Below are positions 36,794-45,660 of a DNA stretch of 64,000 nucleotides, in pieces. Under the pieces are notes generated by a model that saw only the letters and a list, made by a program, of their open reading frames with translations, did no database searches and was not told the DNA's origin. The DNA comes from Burkholderiales bacterium PBB2 (lineage in GTDB: Bacteria > Pseudomonadota > Gammaproteobacteria > Burkholderiales > Burkholderiaceae_C): assembly GCA_002255955.1 (NCBI GenBank), contig NKIM01000027.1:1-64000 (forward strand). Reading direction: 5' to 3'. Numbering within the stretch: position 1 is the stretch's first letter; the number at the start of each line of letters is the position of its first letter. Made by a program: the position numbers and the translations under genes.

Positions 36794-37528
36794 TCAAAGT
36801 GCCCGCCGACGACGTGCCAACAGCGCGCCGGTCAAGGCAATCAGCGTCAAAGCCAGTGTTTGTGGCTCCGGCACCGCGGCAGCCACATCTCCGGGGCGCA
36901 CAGCCAGCGCGTACATACTAAAGTCAGTGTTGTAGTGACCCTGGCCACCATCGGCGGTGTGGAAGAACCACGCGAAGTTCGATTTCGGCGCGTACGCCGT
37001 ACCGGACCAGTAGCCGCTGGACTTCACGTTTTTGAACAGCGCCAGATTCGCCTTCTCAGCTTCGGTATCACCAGTTTGATTCAGGATGGACTCAACCACT
37101 TCGCCGCCCAGTGCGTTGTAGAACAGGTGCCCCATTTCACTGCCGGTACATTTGAAGCCTCTGTATTGCGGAGCTAAGCCACCACCGGGGTTGAAAGTAG
37201 AGTCGCAGTTCGACGAGGCAGTGGCGTTGGCGTTGGCCAGGCGCCAATCGCTATGACCGGCGTAGTTGTCGGCGTTGAGCTTGGCGATCCAAGCGATGGA
37301 CTGGCTCCAAGTCATCCGGCCATCGCTGTCGTAGCCGCTGGTCTTGGCGAGGTTCCAATCCTGCAGCCATTCCAGCCCGGTGCTGGTATCCAGCACGCCC
37401 AGGCCGCTGCTCACGCTCTTGAGCACTGGGGTCGGACCGGCTTGCACCGCGCCCGCCAGGGTTAATGCGCCCAGCAGGGCGGCGGTCTTCAAGGTCCTCT
37501 TGAGCAATTGATTCAATGTCTTCTCCAT
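36794..37528 (-). CDS. PEP-CTERM protein with DUF1566 (Lcl)-like domain
   Basis: The 244-residue protein has a signal peptide (about 1-30, AALLGALTLAGAVQAG), a central domain with LDTSTGLEWLQDWN, SIAWIAKLNADNYAGHSDWRLANA and GYWSGTAYAPKSNFAWFFHTADG, the pattern of DUF1566/Lcl surface domains, and a C-terminal sorting signal VPEPQTLALTLIALTGALLARRRRAL (motif, membrane segment, Arg cluster). Such proteins are processed by an exosortase and linked to exopolysaccharide or cell surface; no exosortase gene is in this window. It lies downstream of the large PEP-CTERM gene on the same strand. Confidence 0.9.
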   Translation of the reverse strand: MEKTLNQLLKRTLKTAALLGALTLAGAVQAGPTPVLKSVSSGLGVLDTSTGLEWLQDWNLAKTSGYDSDGRMTWSQSIAWIAKLNADNYAGHSDWRLANANATASSNCDSTFNPGGGLAPQYRGFKCTGSEMGHLFYNALGGEVVESILNQTGDTEAEKANLALFKNVKSSGYWSGTAYAPKSNFAWFFHTADGGQGHYNTDFSMYALAVRPGDVAAAVPEPQTLALTLIALTGALLARRRRAL

Positions 37529-37626
37529 GGATGAATGGTGTTGAAGGTCAAGATTGAAAATGTCGGTCTTGACCCATGGGGTTATCGCTGGCGCGACAAC
37601 CCCGCTTCTGAGATGCGTTTCCTGCG

Positions 37627-37731
37627 CTAGTTCAATTCGGCCGGGGTCATGGTCAACACCAGCACCCGTTTTCCAATGGCCTCGAATACGGCCTCGGCGC
37701 TCAGGTCGACATCGCGGCCGACAAGTTGCAT
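37627..37731 (-). CDS. Possible 34-residue small protein
   Basis: Between the two PEP-CTERM genes an ORF starts with ATG at 37731, eight bases after AGGAG, and ends at 37627. It begins MQLVGRDVDLSAEAVFEAIG and ends in LTMTPAELN. The ribosome site and balanced composition are favourable, but so short an ORF could be chance. I do not recognise it. Confidence 0.35.
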   Translation of the reverse strand: MQLVGRDVDLSAEAVFEAIGKRVLVLTMTPAELN

Positions 37732-37814
37732 ATCGGTGGCTCCTGCGGTTTAGCGGGTTCGACTTGGCTGAAATGGGTGGTGCTGGAACGGGCCAGGTCA
37801 TAGCCCAAGCAAGC

Positions 37815-40547
37815 TTAGGCACGGCGCCTACGCGCGACGAAACCGACGCCGAACAGGCCCGCCAGCATCAAAGCCCAGCTGCCGGGTTCGGGCACGGCAG
37901 TCACCGTGATGCTGCCGTTGGTGTAGAGCTGGCTGAAGTCCAGCTGCGTGCCGGCAGCCAGCGTCAAGCCAGTCGCGTCAATGCTCGAGAACGTGCCGCT
38001 GCTGCTGCCCCAATCCAGCAGATCGAAGCTTTGGCCGGCTTGCGCCACAAAGCCGTTCCAGGAGCTCAGCGTCAGCTTGCCGCCCAGTCTCAAATTCCCG
38101 CCCACCACCAGTTTGTCAAAACTGCTGTCCAGCAGCGGCGAGCCCGCAGCGCAGCTCAGAGCCGTGCAGGCATTGATGCCACCAATTTCGGCCGTGTAGG
38201 TATTGCTGCCGGCGAAGGTGACCGAGCCCTGGATATAGCCGTAGCCGGGAGAGTTGCCGATGCTCAAGCCGCCCTCGAAGAACATCTTGCCGTCACCATT
38301 GACGTTGGCACCGTTGCGCTGCTTGACTTCGGCCACGAAGGTCGCCACCGAGCCTTCGGTGACGCGCAGCTCAGCATCCTTCTGGATCTCCAGCTTGCCG
38401 TACAAGGTCGTGTTGCTGAGGCCCGAGAGAATGATCTGGCTGCCCGCGCCGGCAACGATGTCGGCACGCAGGGCCGAGGTGCCGCCGCTCAAGAAGATCT
38501 GGCCTTGATTGCTCAGGGTGCCCGAGCTCAGGGTGCCGAAGCCATTGATGCTGGCGCCGGCCTGATTGACCAACGCCTTGCCGCCGTTGTCCAGCGCGCC
38601 GCCGCTCAACTGGATCTGGCCGGCATTGCTCGCCAGACCCTGGCTGATCAGCAGTTTGGCGCCGCTGCCGGCGGCCAGGGTGCCGCCGTTGGGACTGACG
38701 ATTCTGCCGGCCAGGGTCAGCGTGCCGCCTTGCGCTTCGATCACGCCGACCGGATCGATATTGGAGATGTCGTTGTTGATGCGGCCGAGGCCCTGGATCA
38801 GGCCGTGGTTGCCGATCTGCGCGCCGGCCAGGGTGGCCGTGTTGCTGCCAAGCAAGATCTGACCCTTGTTGACAAAGCTCTGGTCGATGCGGGTCTGGCC
38901 CTGCTCCACCACCAGGCTGCCCAAGTTGATGAAGCCCGAGCCGATGCTGCCGCTGCCGCTGATCGTGCCCTGGCTGGTGTTGAGCAGCGCGCCGCTGCCG
39001 ACCACGGCTCCGCCGTTCAGGTTGATCTGGCCCTGGTTGTTCAGCTGGGCACCGCTGAGTGTCAACTGCCGCCCGGCCAGGAGGTTCCAACTGCCGCGGT
39101 TTTCGTTGACACCGGTGTTGCTGAGAATCAGATCGCCGCCGCTCTGGGTCAGCAGGCCAGCGTTGACAAAGCCGCCCGTGCCGTCGATGCGGCCATAGCC
39201 GTTCAGCTCGGTGACGTTAAACAGCTGACCGGCGCCACCCAAGCGGCCGCCGGCCAGTTGCAGGCTGCCATAGTTGCTGAGGCGGGTGGTGGCGCTAAAG
39301 CTGCTGCCTTGGCCCACGATGACCTGCCCCGAAAGATTGGCGTTGCCGACCTGCAACTGGCCGCCGGTCAGGCTCAGCACGCTGGCGTCGCTCTGCGTCA
39401 GCATGCCGTCCACGCGCAAGCTCATGGCACTCGTCAGCGTGGTGTTGCGGGCCAGCAGGCCGGCGTCGGCAAAGCTGGCGTCGCCGCTGAAGTGCAAGAC
39501 GCCGCCGGTCCAGACAAAACTGCCGGCATTGCTGGAATCGGCGCTATTGACCAGGTTCAGCGTGCCGCCGGTCTGGCTGATCACGCCCCCGGCCCGGATG
39601 ATTAGGTAGCCGGCGCTCAAAGTCCCGCCGTTCAGCGTATAGCTGCCCGCCTTGCCCACCTGCAGGCGGCCCGCGACCTGATGGCTGGTGTTGCCCGATT
39701 GAGTGAAGCTGCTGCTGCCGCCGCCCACGCCGATATCGACCCAGCCGCCGCTGTTGAGGTTGGACGCGCCGTCGTTGCTATTGAGCGTGTAGCTGCCCGT
39801 GCCCCGACTGTCGAGCTGATAGCCCAGCACCAGCCCGCCCAGGGTAGCGTTGCCGCCGCTCTGGGTGAAGCTGCCGGTGCCAAACACGCCTATCGTCATT
39901 TGATCGCGGACGCTGAAGCTGCCGCCCTTGAGCGTCACGGTGCCGCTGGTACTGGGATCGTTGTAGCCTGCGCGGAATTGGCCTAGCACCGTCGTCGCGC
40001 CGCCGGTTTGGTTGAAGGCCCCAGTGCTGCCTGTCTGCCAACCGATGTCCACATCACCGGCCACGGCGGCGGTGCCGACGTTGAGCGCGCCGCTACTCAG
40101 GTTGTAAACACCCGAGCCCGTGCCCCGGTAGCCCCCGACAAAAAGCCGGCCGGTCGTGTTCGACCCACCGGACTGGTTGTAGGTGGAGATCTGCGCCTGG
40201 GTGCTGCCGATGCTCTCGGTCTTGGCGATCATCGCGCTGCTGGCCAGGCTCTGATTGAGGGTGGAGCCATAGTCCAGACTCAGCGAATTCAGGCCAGCGC
40301 CGGTGATCATCGAGGCAAAGCTTGCAGTCTTGCTGGTAGCGCCCGAGCTGCCAATCACCACATCGTCGTCGTTGACCGGCAAGACTCCGCCGGCCCATGA
40401 GCTGGTGGCGCTCCACAGTGCACCGTTGGCGCCGGTGAAGGTAACTGTGGCAGCCTGTGCCTGGCCGACGGCACCGGCCGCCATGGCCAGGCAGATCGCC
40501 ACATGCAGCGGCAGGCGACGGAAGTTTGCTGAGGCAGAGCGATTCAT
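37815..40547 (-). CDS. Large PEP-CTERM surface protein with beta-helix repeats
   Basis: The 910-residue protein has a long signal peptide (about 1-32, LHVAICLAMAAGAVGQAQA), then TVTFTGANGALWSATSSWAGG, the opening of autotransporter-like beta-helix passengers, followed by many Gly/Ser/Asn-rich imperfect repeats of about 20-25 residues (for example GTGSFTQSGGNATLGG, SSSFTQSGNTSHQVAGR). It ends VPEPGSWALMLAGLFGVGFVARRRRA, a classic PEP-CTERM sorting signal. There is no autotransporter barrel, so export is Sec plus exosortase. A biofilm or surface role is inferred. The ATG at 40547 begins the signal peptide. Three TGCGAC direct repeats lie 72-97 bp upstream. Confidence 0.88.
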   Translation of the reverse strand: MNRSASANFRRLPLHVAICLAMAAGAVGQAQAATVTFTGANGALWSATSSWAGGVLPVNDDDVVIGSSGATSKTASFASMITGAGLNSLSLDYGSTLNQSLASSAMIAKTESIGSTQAQISTYNQSGGSNTTGRLFVGGYRGTGSGVYNLSSGALNVGTAAVAGDVDIGWQTGSTGAFNQTGGATTVLGQFRAGYNDPSTSGTVTLKGGSFSVRDQMTIGVFGTGSFTQSGGNATLGGLVLGYQLDSRGTGSYTLNSNDGASNLNSGGWVDIGVGGGSSSFTQSGNTSHQVAGRLQVGKAGSYTLNGGTLSAGYLIIRAGGVISQTGGTLNLVNSADSSNAGSFVWTGGVLHFSGDASFADAGLLARNTTLTSAMSLRVDGMLTQSDASVLSLTGGQLQVGNANLSGQVIVGQGSSFSATTRLSNYGSLQLAGGRLGGAGQLFNVTELNGYGRIDGTGGFVNAGLLTQSGGDLILSNTGVNENRGSWNLLAGRQLTLSGAQLNNQGQINLNGGAVVGSGALLNTSQGTISGSGSIGSGFINLGSLVVEQGQTRIDQSFVNKGQILLGSNTATLAGAQIGNHGLIQGLGRINNDISNIDPVGVIEAQGGTLTLAGRIVSPNGGTLAAGSGAKLLISQGLASNAGQIQLSGGALDNGGKALVNQAGASINGFGTLSSGTLSNQGQIFLSGGTSALRADIVAGAGSQIILSGLSNTTLYGKLEIQKDAELRVTEGSVATFVAEVKQRNGANVNGDGKMFFEGGLSIGNSPGYGYIQGSVTFAGSNTYTAEIGGINACTALSCAAGSPLLDSSFDKLVVGGNLRLGGKLTLSSWNGFVAQAGQSFDLLDWGSSSGTFSSIDATGLTLAAGTQLDFSQLYTNGSITVTAVPEPGSWALMLAGLFGVGFVARRRRA

Positions 40548-40618
40548 TGGGGCTGATCCTGTTGCGTGTTTACTTACTGAAAGTAGACAAAATCTTCTCA
40601 CTCTCTATGGAGTTTTCC

Positions 40619-40644
40619 TGCGACGTAATGCGACAAAATGCGAC
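40619..40644. promoter_or_regulatory. Three phased TGCGAC boxes upstream of the large PEP-CTERM gene
   Basis: TGCGAC occurs at 40619, 40629 and 40639, exactly 10 bp apart (TGTCGCATT-type units on the coding strand). The same core in 10-bp phase occurs at 42198-42215 beside the OmpR-type regulator. OmpR-family proteins bind direct repeats spaced about 10-11 bp, so these are candidate operators. Confidence 0.55.
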
Positions 40645-40703
40645 AGCACTGTCTCAATCAAATCAGCTCATTCAAAAGTACCCGTTTGTCGAATTGGACG
40701 GAT

Positions 40704-41570
40704 TCAAAGTTTTGGCTTGCCAGCCGGAGGCCCAATCAGAATTTTGAAACCCTCCCAGCAAGTACCTGCTCGCCAAAAGTCGCGGGCCAGCGCCACCCAG
40801 GCGTGCGTCGCAATATGCAGCGGGTTGTGGCTGAGTAATGGGGTACTCAGCCCGTAGCGAATCTCAATATTGCTGCGTTCTTCGATAAAGCTGCCGAACA
40901 AACGGTCAAAAACAATGAGCACACCGCCGAAATTGCAGTCGAGGTACTCAACATTGCTGCCGTGATGCACGCGGTGGTGCGAAGGCGTGTTGAAAACCCA
41001 CTCCAGCACGCCTAGCTTGGGTATCCACGTTGCATGCAGCCAGAACTGATAGAGCAGATTGGCCGCCAACGCCGCCGCTACCGCCGATGGAGGGAAGCCC
41101 AGCCAGATCAGCGGGGCAAAAAACACGGCAGTGCCGCTGAGTTTGCCGGTCCAGCCCAGGCGCAGCGCGGCCGCCAAACTCAACTCGTTCGGAGAGTGAT
41201 GCACCGCATGTGTGGCCCAAAACCAGCGCACCCGGTGGGCGGCGCGGTGGTAGCCGTAGAAGCAGAGCTCCTGCCCCACAAAGAGCAGCAGGTACGGCAT
41301 CGGCCCCGTCAGCTCGATGTCGTAAAGACGGTGCGCAAAGACCCAGGCCAGCAGCGGTGTGGCCAGCGACAGGCCAAGGGCGTCGACGCCGCGGCGGGCA
41401 GCAAAATCAGCTACCGAGGCTGCAAAAGCAGACCAGTCATATGGGAGGCGCAGCACGAAGCTGCGCACCAAGCCCTCCAGCGTCGCGCCGACCAAGACCA
41501 GACCCAACAAGGCCAGCAACCAGGGCATGGCTTCTGGTGTCAGGCCGTTCGGAAAGCCAGACACATTCAT
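40704..41570 (-). CDS. Sterol desaturase/fatty acid hydroxylase family membrane protein
   Basis: The 288-residue protein has several transmembrane segments and the di-iron histidine motifs of the family: HRAAHR, HAVHH and SHHRVHH, with a further His in WLHATW. Family enzymes hydroxylate or desaturate lipid chains or sterols using O2 in the membrane. The substrate is unknown. It lies in island 1 upstream of the large PEP-CTERM gene on the same strand and 39 bp downstream of the Cys-rich repeat gene, so it may be cotranscribed with the latter. Confidence 0.9.
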   Translation of the reverse strand: MNVSGFPNGLTPEAMPWLLALLGLVLVGATLEGLVRSFVLRLPYDWSAFAASVADFAARRGVDALGLSLATPLLAWVFAHRLYDIELTGPMPYLLLFVGQELCFYGYHRAAHRVRWFWATHAVHHSPNELSLAAALRLGWTGKLSGTAVFFAPLIWLGFPPSAVAAALAANLLYQFWLHATWIPKLGVLEWVFNTPSHHRVHHGSNVEYLDCNFGGVLIVFDRLFGSFIEERSNIEIRYGLSTPLLSHNPLHIATHAWVALARDFWRAGTCWEGFKILIGPPAGKPKL

Positions 41571-41609
41571 GGGCTTGCCTCATTCAGGCCACTGCGACGC
41601 GGATGATCA

Positions 41610-42023
41610 TCACTGACCCGAGAGGGCGCTGCGGCAAGTGGCGCTGAACTCGGCAGCGTGAGACTTGAGGCAGGCTTGCTGCGCACTGTGTTCAACAACT
41701 GCAGAGCCGCACACCTTCTTCATCTGCTGGCCACATTCAGCCACCGCATCCAGCTGAGACCGGCACGTCGAAGCCAGCTCGGCCTCATTCTTCTTCAGGC
41801 ATTCGATCACGCGACCGCCACCCGGCTTGTTGGCTGCACAGTGCTTTTTGATATCAGCTTGGCAAACGCGCATCGTCGCGGCGGCGCTGGAATTGCTTGC
41901 TTGCGTCTGGGCTGGCGCTGCATCGGCACTGCTGTTTTGCGCTTGGGCCGGGTTCAGGCAGAAGGCCATCAGGATGGAGAGGCAAGCGCCAAGCACTTTC
42001 GCCGAAGGTCCAATACGGTTCAT
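41610..42023 (-). CDS. Secreted cysteine-rich repeat (GLG1-type) protein
   Basis: The 137-residue protein has a signal peptide (about 1-28, ACLSILMAFCLNPAQAQ), a Ser/Ala-rich linker and two cysteine-rich repeats, CQADIKKHCAANKPGGGRVIE followed by CLKKNEAELASTC, then CGQQMKKVC and CLKSHAAEFSATC. This is the PF00839 pattern known from periplasmic small proteins. Function is unknown, possibly protein or polymer binding. The start MNRIGPSAKV at 42023 is chosen because it begins the signal peptide. It is divergent from the OmpR-type regulator and shares its motif-rich promoter region. Confidence 0.82.
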   Translation of the reverse strand: MNRIGPSAKVLGACLSILMAFCLNPAQAQNSSADAAPAQTQASNSSAAATMRVCQADIKKHCAANKPGGGRVIECLKKNEAELASTCRSQLDAVAECGQQMKKVCGSAVVEHSAQQACLKSHAAEFSATCRSALSGQ

Positions 42024-42197
42024 GGTAATTCCTAGCTTGAGAGTTAAATAAATGTTTTGAGGAATGGCTTTTGTCAAACTCCATTGCGAAGCTTGATGAG
42101 GTCGGTTTTCTAAAAACTAAAACCACTAAGACCCAAAAGCCTTTTTGGCCGGACCACACAAAGCACTGCGCAGTTTCTGCAAATTCGCTTCCAGCGT

Positions 42198-42253
42198 GCG
42201 CGACATTGCGCGACAAGTTATGTCAGTGCTGTCGCAATTGCTGTGCAAATGTC
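42198..42253. promoter_or_regulatory. Phased GCGACA/TGTCGC boxes between the Cys-rich gene and the response regulator
   Basis: GCGCGACATT is repeated at 42198 and 42208, and on the other side TGTCAGTGC, TGTCGCAATT and TGTCGTG recur near 10-bp phase. The core matches the boxes at 40619-40644. The region separates two divergent genes and is a candidate autoregulatory operator of the two-component system. Confidence 0.5.
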
Positions 42254-42329
42254 GTGAAACCAACCAAGCTCGCATGGCTTACGATGGTCACCCTTGGCCC
42301 TTTTAGCCCAGACTCGAACCGGTCTCTTG

Positions 42330-43067
42330 ATGCGCCCCCCATCCCTTCTTGTTGTTGACGACGATGCCGAGCTATCCGCCATGCTGGTGCGATTGCTGCA
42401 GGCCGAAGGATGGGTGGTGCAAGCAGCGTTGAGCGCAGCACAAGCCGAGCAGGCTTTGGCGCTGGACCTGCCCGCCGTGGTGCTGCTGGATGTGATGCTG
42501 CCGGATGCCAGCGGCATGGACCTGTGCCGGCGCTGGCGAGCCGCCTATCCGGGGCTGGGCATCCTGATGTTGACCGCGCGCGGTGATCCATTTGACCGGG
42601 TGTTGGGGCTGGAGTTGGGTGCCGACGACTATCTGGCTAAACCCTTTGAAAAACGCGAATTGGTTGCGCGCGTGCGGGCCTTGATGCGGCGGCAAGCACC
42701 GCCCGCCGCGCCGCCGGTGACGGTGTGGAGTTTCGGTTCGCTAACCGTGCACTTGATTCGACGTGAAGTGCTGGTCGAGGGGCAGGCGATTGCCTTGACC
42801 AGCATCGAGTTCAAACTCTTGCTCGAATTGATTCGAGTGCCGGGTCAAGCAGTGTCACGTGAGCAACTGAGCGAAGCTGTGCAAGCTGGCAGTTACCGGC
42901 CGCAGGACCGAACTGTCGATGTGCAGGTCGGGCGTCTGCGCCGTCGCCTCGCGCAGGCGATGCCCGGATCTGATTGGATAGAAACCGTACGGGGGGAAGG
43001 CTATGCCTTCATTCCAAGAGAAACGCAATCGAAAGACCTAAACAGCGATGATCCCAAAGCGGATTGA
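42330..43067 (+). CDS. OmpR-family response regulator
   Basis: The 245-residue protein has a receiver domain (VVDDDAEL acidic residues, phospho-acceptor Asp in AVVLLDVMLPDASGMDL, Lys in YLAKPFEKREL) and an OmpR-type winged-helix domain (EVLVEGQAIALTSIEFKLLLELI, RTVDVQVGRLRRRL). It is coexpressed with the downstream kinase, which overlaps it by 20 bp. Likely targets are the genes that carry phased GCGACA boxes: itself, the Cys-rich protein and the large PEP-CTERM protein. The ATG at 42330 directly precedes the receiver domain. Confidence 0.92.
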   Translation: MRPPSLLVVDDDAELSAMLVRLLQAEGWVVQAALSAAQAEQALALDLPAVVLLDVMLPDASGMDLCRRWRAAYPGLGILMLTARGDPFDRVLGLELGADDYLAKPFEKRELVARVRALMRRQAPPAAPPVTVWSFGSLTVHLIRREVLVEGQAIALTSIEFKLLLELIRVPGQAVSREQLSEAVQAGSYRPQDRTVDVQVGRLRRRLAQAMPGSDWIETVRGEGYAFIPRETQSKDLNSDDPKAD

Positions 43068-44364
43068 CTCGCTGTTCTTGCGTCTGGTGTTGGCCCAAGT
43101 GCTGCTGCTGTGCAGCTTCTTGTTGGTCTTCGGGGGTTTGCTGGTGGTTGAGCGAAACCAGATACTGGCGCCCCAATTTGCTGCCTTGCTGGCCCCGCAG
43201 ATTGCGAAGGCGATACGCACGCCCTGCCAAGCCGCTGTGCCGGCATACGGACTCAGTTCGGGTATCAGCTGCCACCAGGCGCCGCCTGAAGGCTTCAAAT
43301 TCCGAGTCACGCAGTTGCCCGCAGTCAGTGACTTCGTGAGGGAACTCGCTCGTCACGCCATCGAGGTGGATGAAGTGTGGATGACACATAACGAGGGCCA
43401 TGTCGAGCTCTGGGTGCATGCGCGCTTGCCGGACACGGCGTCCGTCTGGTTGAGCGGGGTTGCCGCCACCGCGCTGCCGCGCTGGGCACCGCGTATGACG
43501 GTCGGCCTGCTGCTGTTGACTTTGGTGATCGCCCTGGTGAGTCGAAGCTTCGCGCGTCATTTGACCGGCCCGCTGGCGCAATTGCGCCAACGTATGCAAG
43601 CCCATGCGGAATCTGGCCATCAGCCCAGCGCACTGCTTACGAATGCGCAGGCCAGCAAAGCACCACCCGAGTTGCTTGCTATTGCTGCCGCCTACCAGCT
43701 ACTTGCCGAGCGCCTGCAGCGCAACGAGCGCGAGCGCGCACTTTTGCTCGCCGGTGTCTCGCACGACCTGCGCAGCCCTTTGAGTCGCATCCGCCTGGCG
43801 GCCGAAATGTTGCCCGAGTCGGCAGACAACCTGGACGGCGTGGCCACAATCACGCGCAATGTCGATCATGCCGATCGGCTCACGGCCAGCTTTTTGGAGT
43901 TTGTGCGTGCTGGCGCGGTGGAGTTGACTGAAGAGGTAGACCTGGTTGCCGTGGCACGGCGTGCCGTGGCCGGATTCGAGTGCTCAGCGCGAAAATTGTC
44001 GCTGCATGCCCCTCCGACCTTGTTGCTGCAGCTCGCTCATGGTTTGTTGATCGAGCGTTTGATCGTCAACCTGGTCGACAACGCCTTCAAGCATGGGGGC
44101 ATACCGGTCAGGGTCGAAATTTCGCTATGTGGCGGTGACAGCGCGATGCTGATCGTCTCGGATGCAGGCCCGGGCCTGCCGAAGGACGGCGGCGGACGTT
44201 TACTGGAAGCCTTTGCCCGAGGCGACGCCAGTCGCAACCTGCCGGGATTTGGCCTTGGCTTGGCGATCGTTCAACAGACCATCGTACGTTTGGGGGGTGA
44301 GCTGTCTTTCGCCCAGGAGGGCCTGCGCCACCAGGTCAGAGCCCGTCTGCCGCTGCGGCGTTGA
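43048..44364 (+). CDS. EnvZ-type sensor histidine kinase
   Basis: The 438-residue kinase has a first membrane segment (about 9-32), a periplasmic region to about 145, a second membrane segment (VGLLLLTLVIALVS), a HAMP-like linker, the H-box GVSHDLRSPLSRIRLAAEM and a HATPase domain (LVDNAFKHGGIPV, SDAGPGLPKDGG, GFGLGLAIVQQT). The architecture matches EnvZ. It phosphorylates the regulator encoded immediately upstream, with which it overlaps by 20 bp. Confidence 0.92.
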   Translation: MIPKRIDSLFLRLVLAQVLLLCSFLLVFGGLLVVERNQILAPQFAALLAPQIAKAIRTPCQAAVPAYGLSSGISCHQAPPEGFKFRVTQLPAVSDFVRELARHAIEVDEVWMTHNEGHVELWVHARLPDTASVWLSGVAATALPRWAPRMTVGLLLLTLVIALVSRSFARHLTGPLAQLRQRMQAHAESGHQPSALLTNAQASKAPPELLAIAAAYQLLAERLQRNERERALLLAGVSHDLRSPLSRIRLAAEMLPESADNLDGVATITRNVDHADRLTASFLEFVRAGAVELTEEVDLVAVARRAVAGFECSARKLSLHAPPTLLLQLAHGLLIERLIVNLVDNAFKHGGIPVRVEISLCGGDSAMLIVSDAGPGLPKDGGGRLLEAFARGDASRNLPGFGLGLAIVQQTIVRLGGELSFAQEGLRHQVRARLPLRR

Positions 44365-45416
44365 GAAGGACCTTTTGGCGCTATTGGATCGCTCCTTGCT
44401 AGCGGTGCGGCGACATCGAAGCTGCAGATTGTCTCGACTTGGTCGCTGACGCGAGCTCGGCCAGCCAGAAGGGTGAAATACTGGTGGTGCACTCTTCGAT
44501 ATTCAAAAAGACCAGTCCAGTCGAGGAACCAGATTGGAGAACCTCATATCATTTCTTCGGTTGGCTCGCTATGCCGGCGTGCGCCCGAAGACAGTAGCAG
44601 TGGTCAAAGCGTTCATCATCCAACTGACCTGACCTTGAGACTGGCCTGCACACAGAGGGGCTTGCCAAGGCGCAACTGCCCAGGTCTGCGTTACCGCCAG
44701 CATTTCGGCTGCACCACCGGCAGCTTCTGGTCGATTGTGTGAACTTATCGCGCCAAGGTGAATGCCTGCAACAGGCACTTTGCAGCGGCTCGATTGTCGA
44801 ATCTGTGGGCCTGCAACCAACCTTCACCTGACTTCCAACCCGACCAGTCGTGCGGAGCGTACTCGTCAACCAAAAAACCAGCCTGCAGGCGCGAGCTGGG
44901 AAACAATAGTGGCATCCAGAAGCTGGCGCTCAGCCTATCCTGCACTCAGTTTTTCTACTGTTCTTGGTCTTCAAAGCTGCGGCCGGACGCTGAAATTCAG
45001 GCCCAGATCACCGCCTACGCCTAACTTTCCGAGCACTCGGTGAGCCTAGTCGCTGGCCAACCGGCAGCAACCTGGCGGATGTGGACCGAAACCGGACCAT
45101 ATCCGGACCAAAACCGGACCGTAAGCGAACCGTATCCGGACCAAAAGCGGTCCATATCCGGACCGTATCCGGACCCTTTTGAGCACAGCGCACGTTTAGC
45201 CTCCCAGGCGCGACATTAAGTCGGCCTGAACGGGCTCCGGCGGCCCGGCATCGGGCGTGGCGGGTGTCAGCGGTGCCGGTCTGGCCACAGGCCTGTCCGG
45301 CACGGGGGCGCGTTCATGCATCGCATGAAGGCACTGAAGCCCCCACCCGCTGACACGGGAGCGGGCCGCCACTCCCCTTCCTTTCCCTTCCCTGCTGCTG
45401 CACCAGCAGCATCGTT
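44365..45416. other. 1.05-kb stretch without a recognisable gene
   Basis: No ORF here has family likeness or a good ribosome site. It contains the 11-bp tandem array (45081-45179) and GC-rich inverted segments near 45230-45310. It may be decayed DNA next to the truncated fecR gene. Confidence 0.55.
45081..45179. repeat. 11-bp tandem array, nine units of CCGGACCGTAT type
   Basis: Nine consecutive 11-bp units start at 45081, 45092, 45103, 45114, 45125, 45136, 45147, 45158 and 45169. GGACC or a one-base variant is kept in each and the last four bases alternate between ATAT, AAAA and GTAT types. Because 11 bp is close to one helical turn, the units face the same side of the DNA. It is too short in period and lacks spacers to be a CRISPR array. 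Confidence 0.9.
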
Positions 45417-45656
45417 TCAGCGTTGGACCAACTCCAAACGATCAGAGTGCTCGCTGACGTTCAAACCATGCAGCGCCGCCACAGCTCGGGCAAAGCCAGC
45501 ACTGTCGCCGGTCCTGTAAAGGCTACTGACTCGCAACGCCTTGAGCCTGTGGGCACCGACCAACACGATGGGCTTTGAGGTGTATCGGCTCATCTCGGCC
45601 ACGGCTTCATTGAGGGTGCCTTGACTCAGCTTTGTAGAGTCTACGAAGTTCCCCAT
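45417..45656 (-). pseudogene. FecR-family protein, C-terminal fragment only
   Basis: The 79 codons encode the C-terminal FecR domain: LNEAVAEMSRYTSKPIVLVG and ALRVSSLYRTGDSAGFARAV followed by a final strand. FecR anti-sigma regulators have about 320 residues, so the N-terminal DUF4880, membrane segment and FecR core are missing. The break coincides with the left edge of a recombination site (45661), suggesting that cassette insertion or deletion removed the 5' part. No TonB receptor or sigma factor is adjacent. Confidence 0.7.
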
Positions 45657-45660
45657 TGGC

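Noticed and set aside
45081-45179. CRISPR array
   Set aside because: The period is 11 bp with no spacers and no cas genes in the window.
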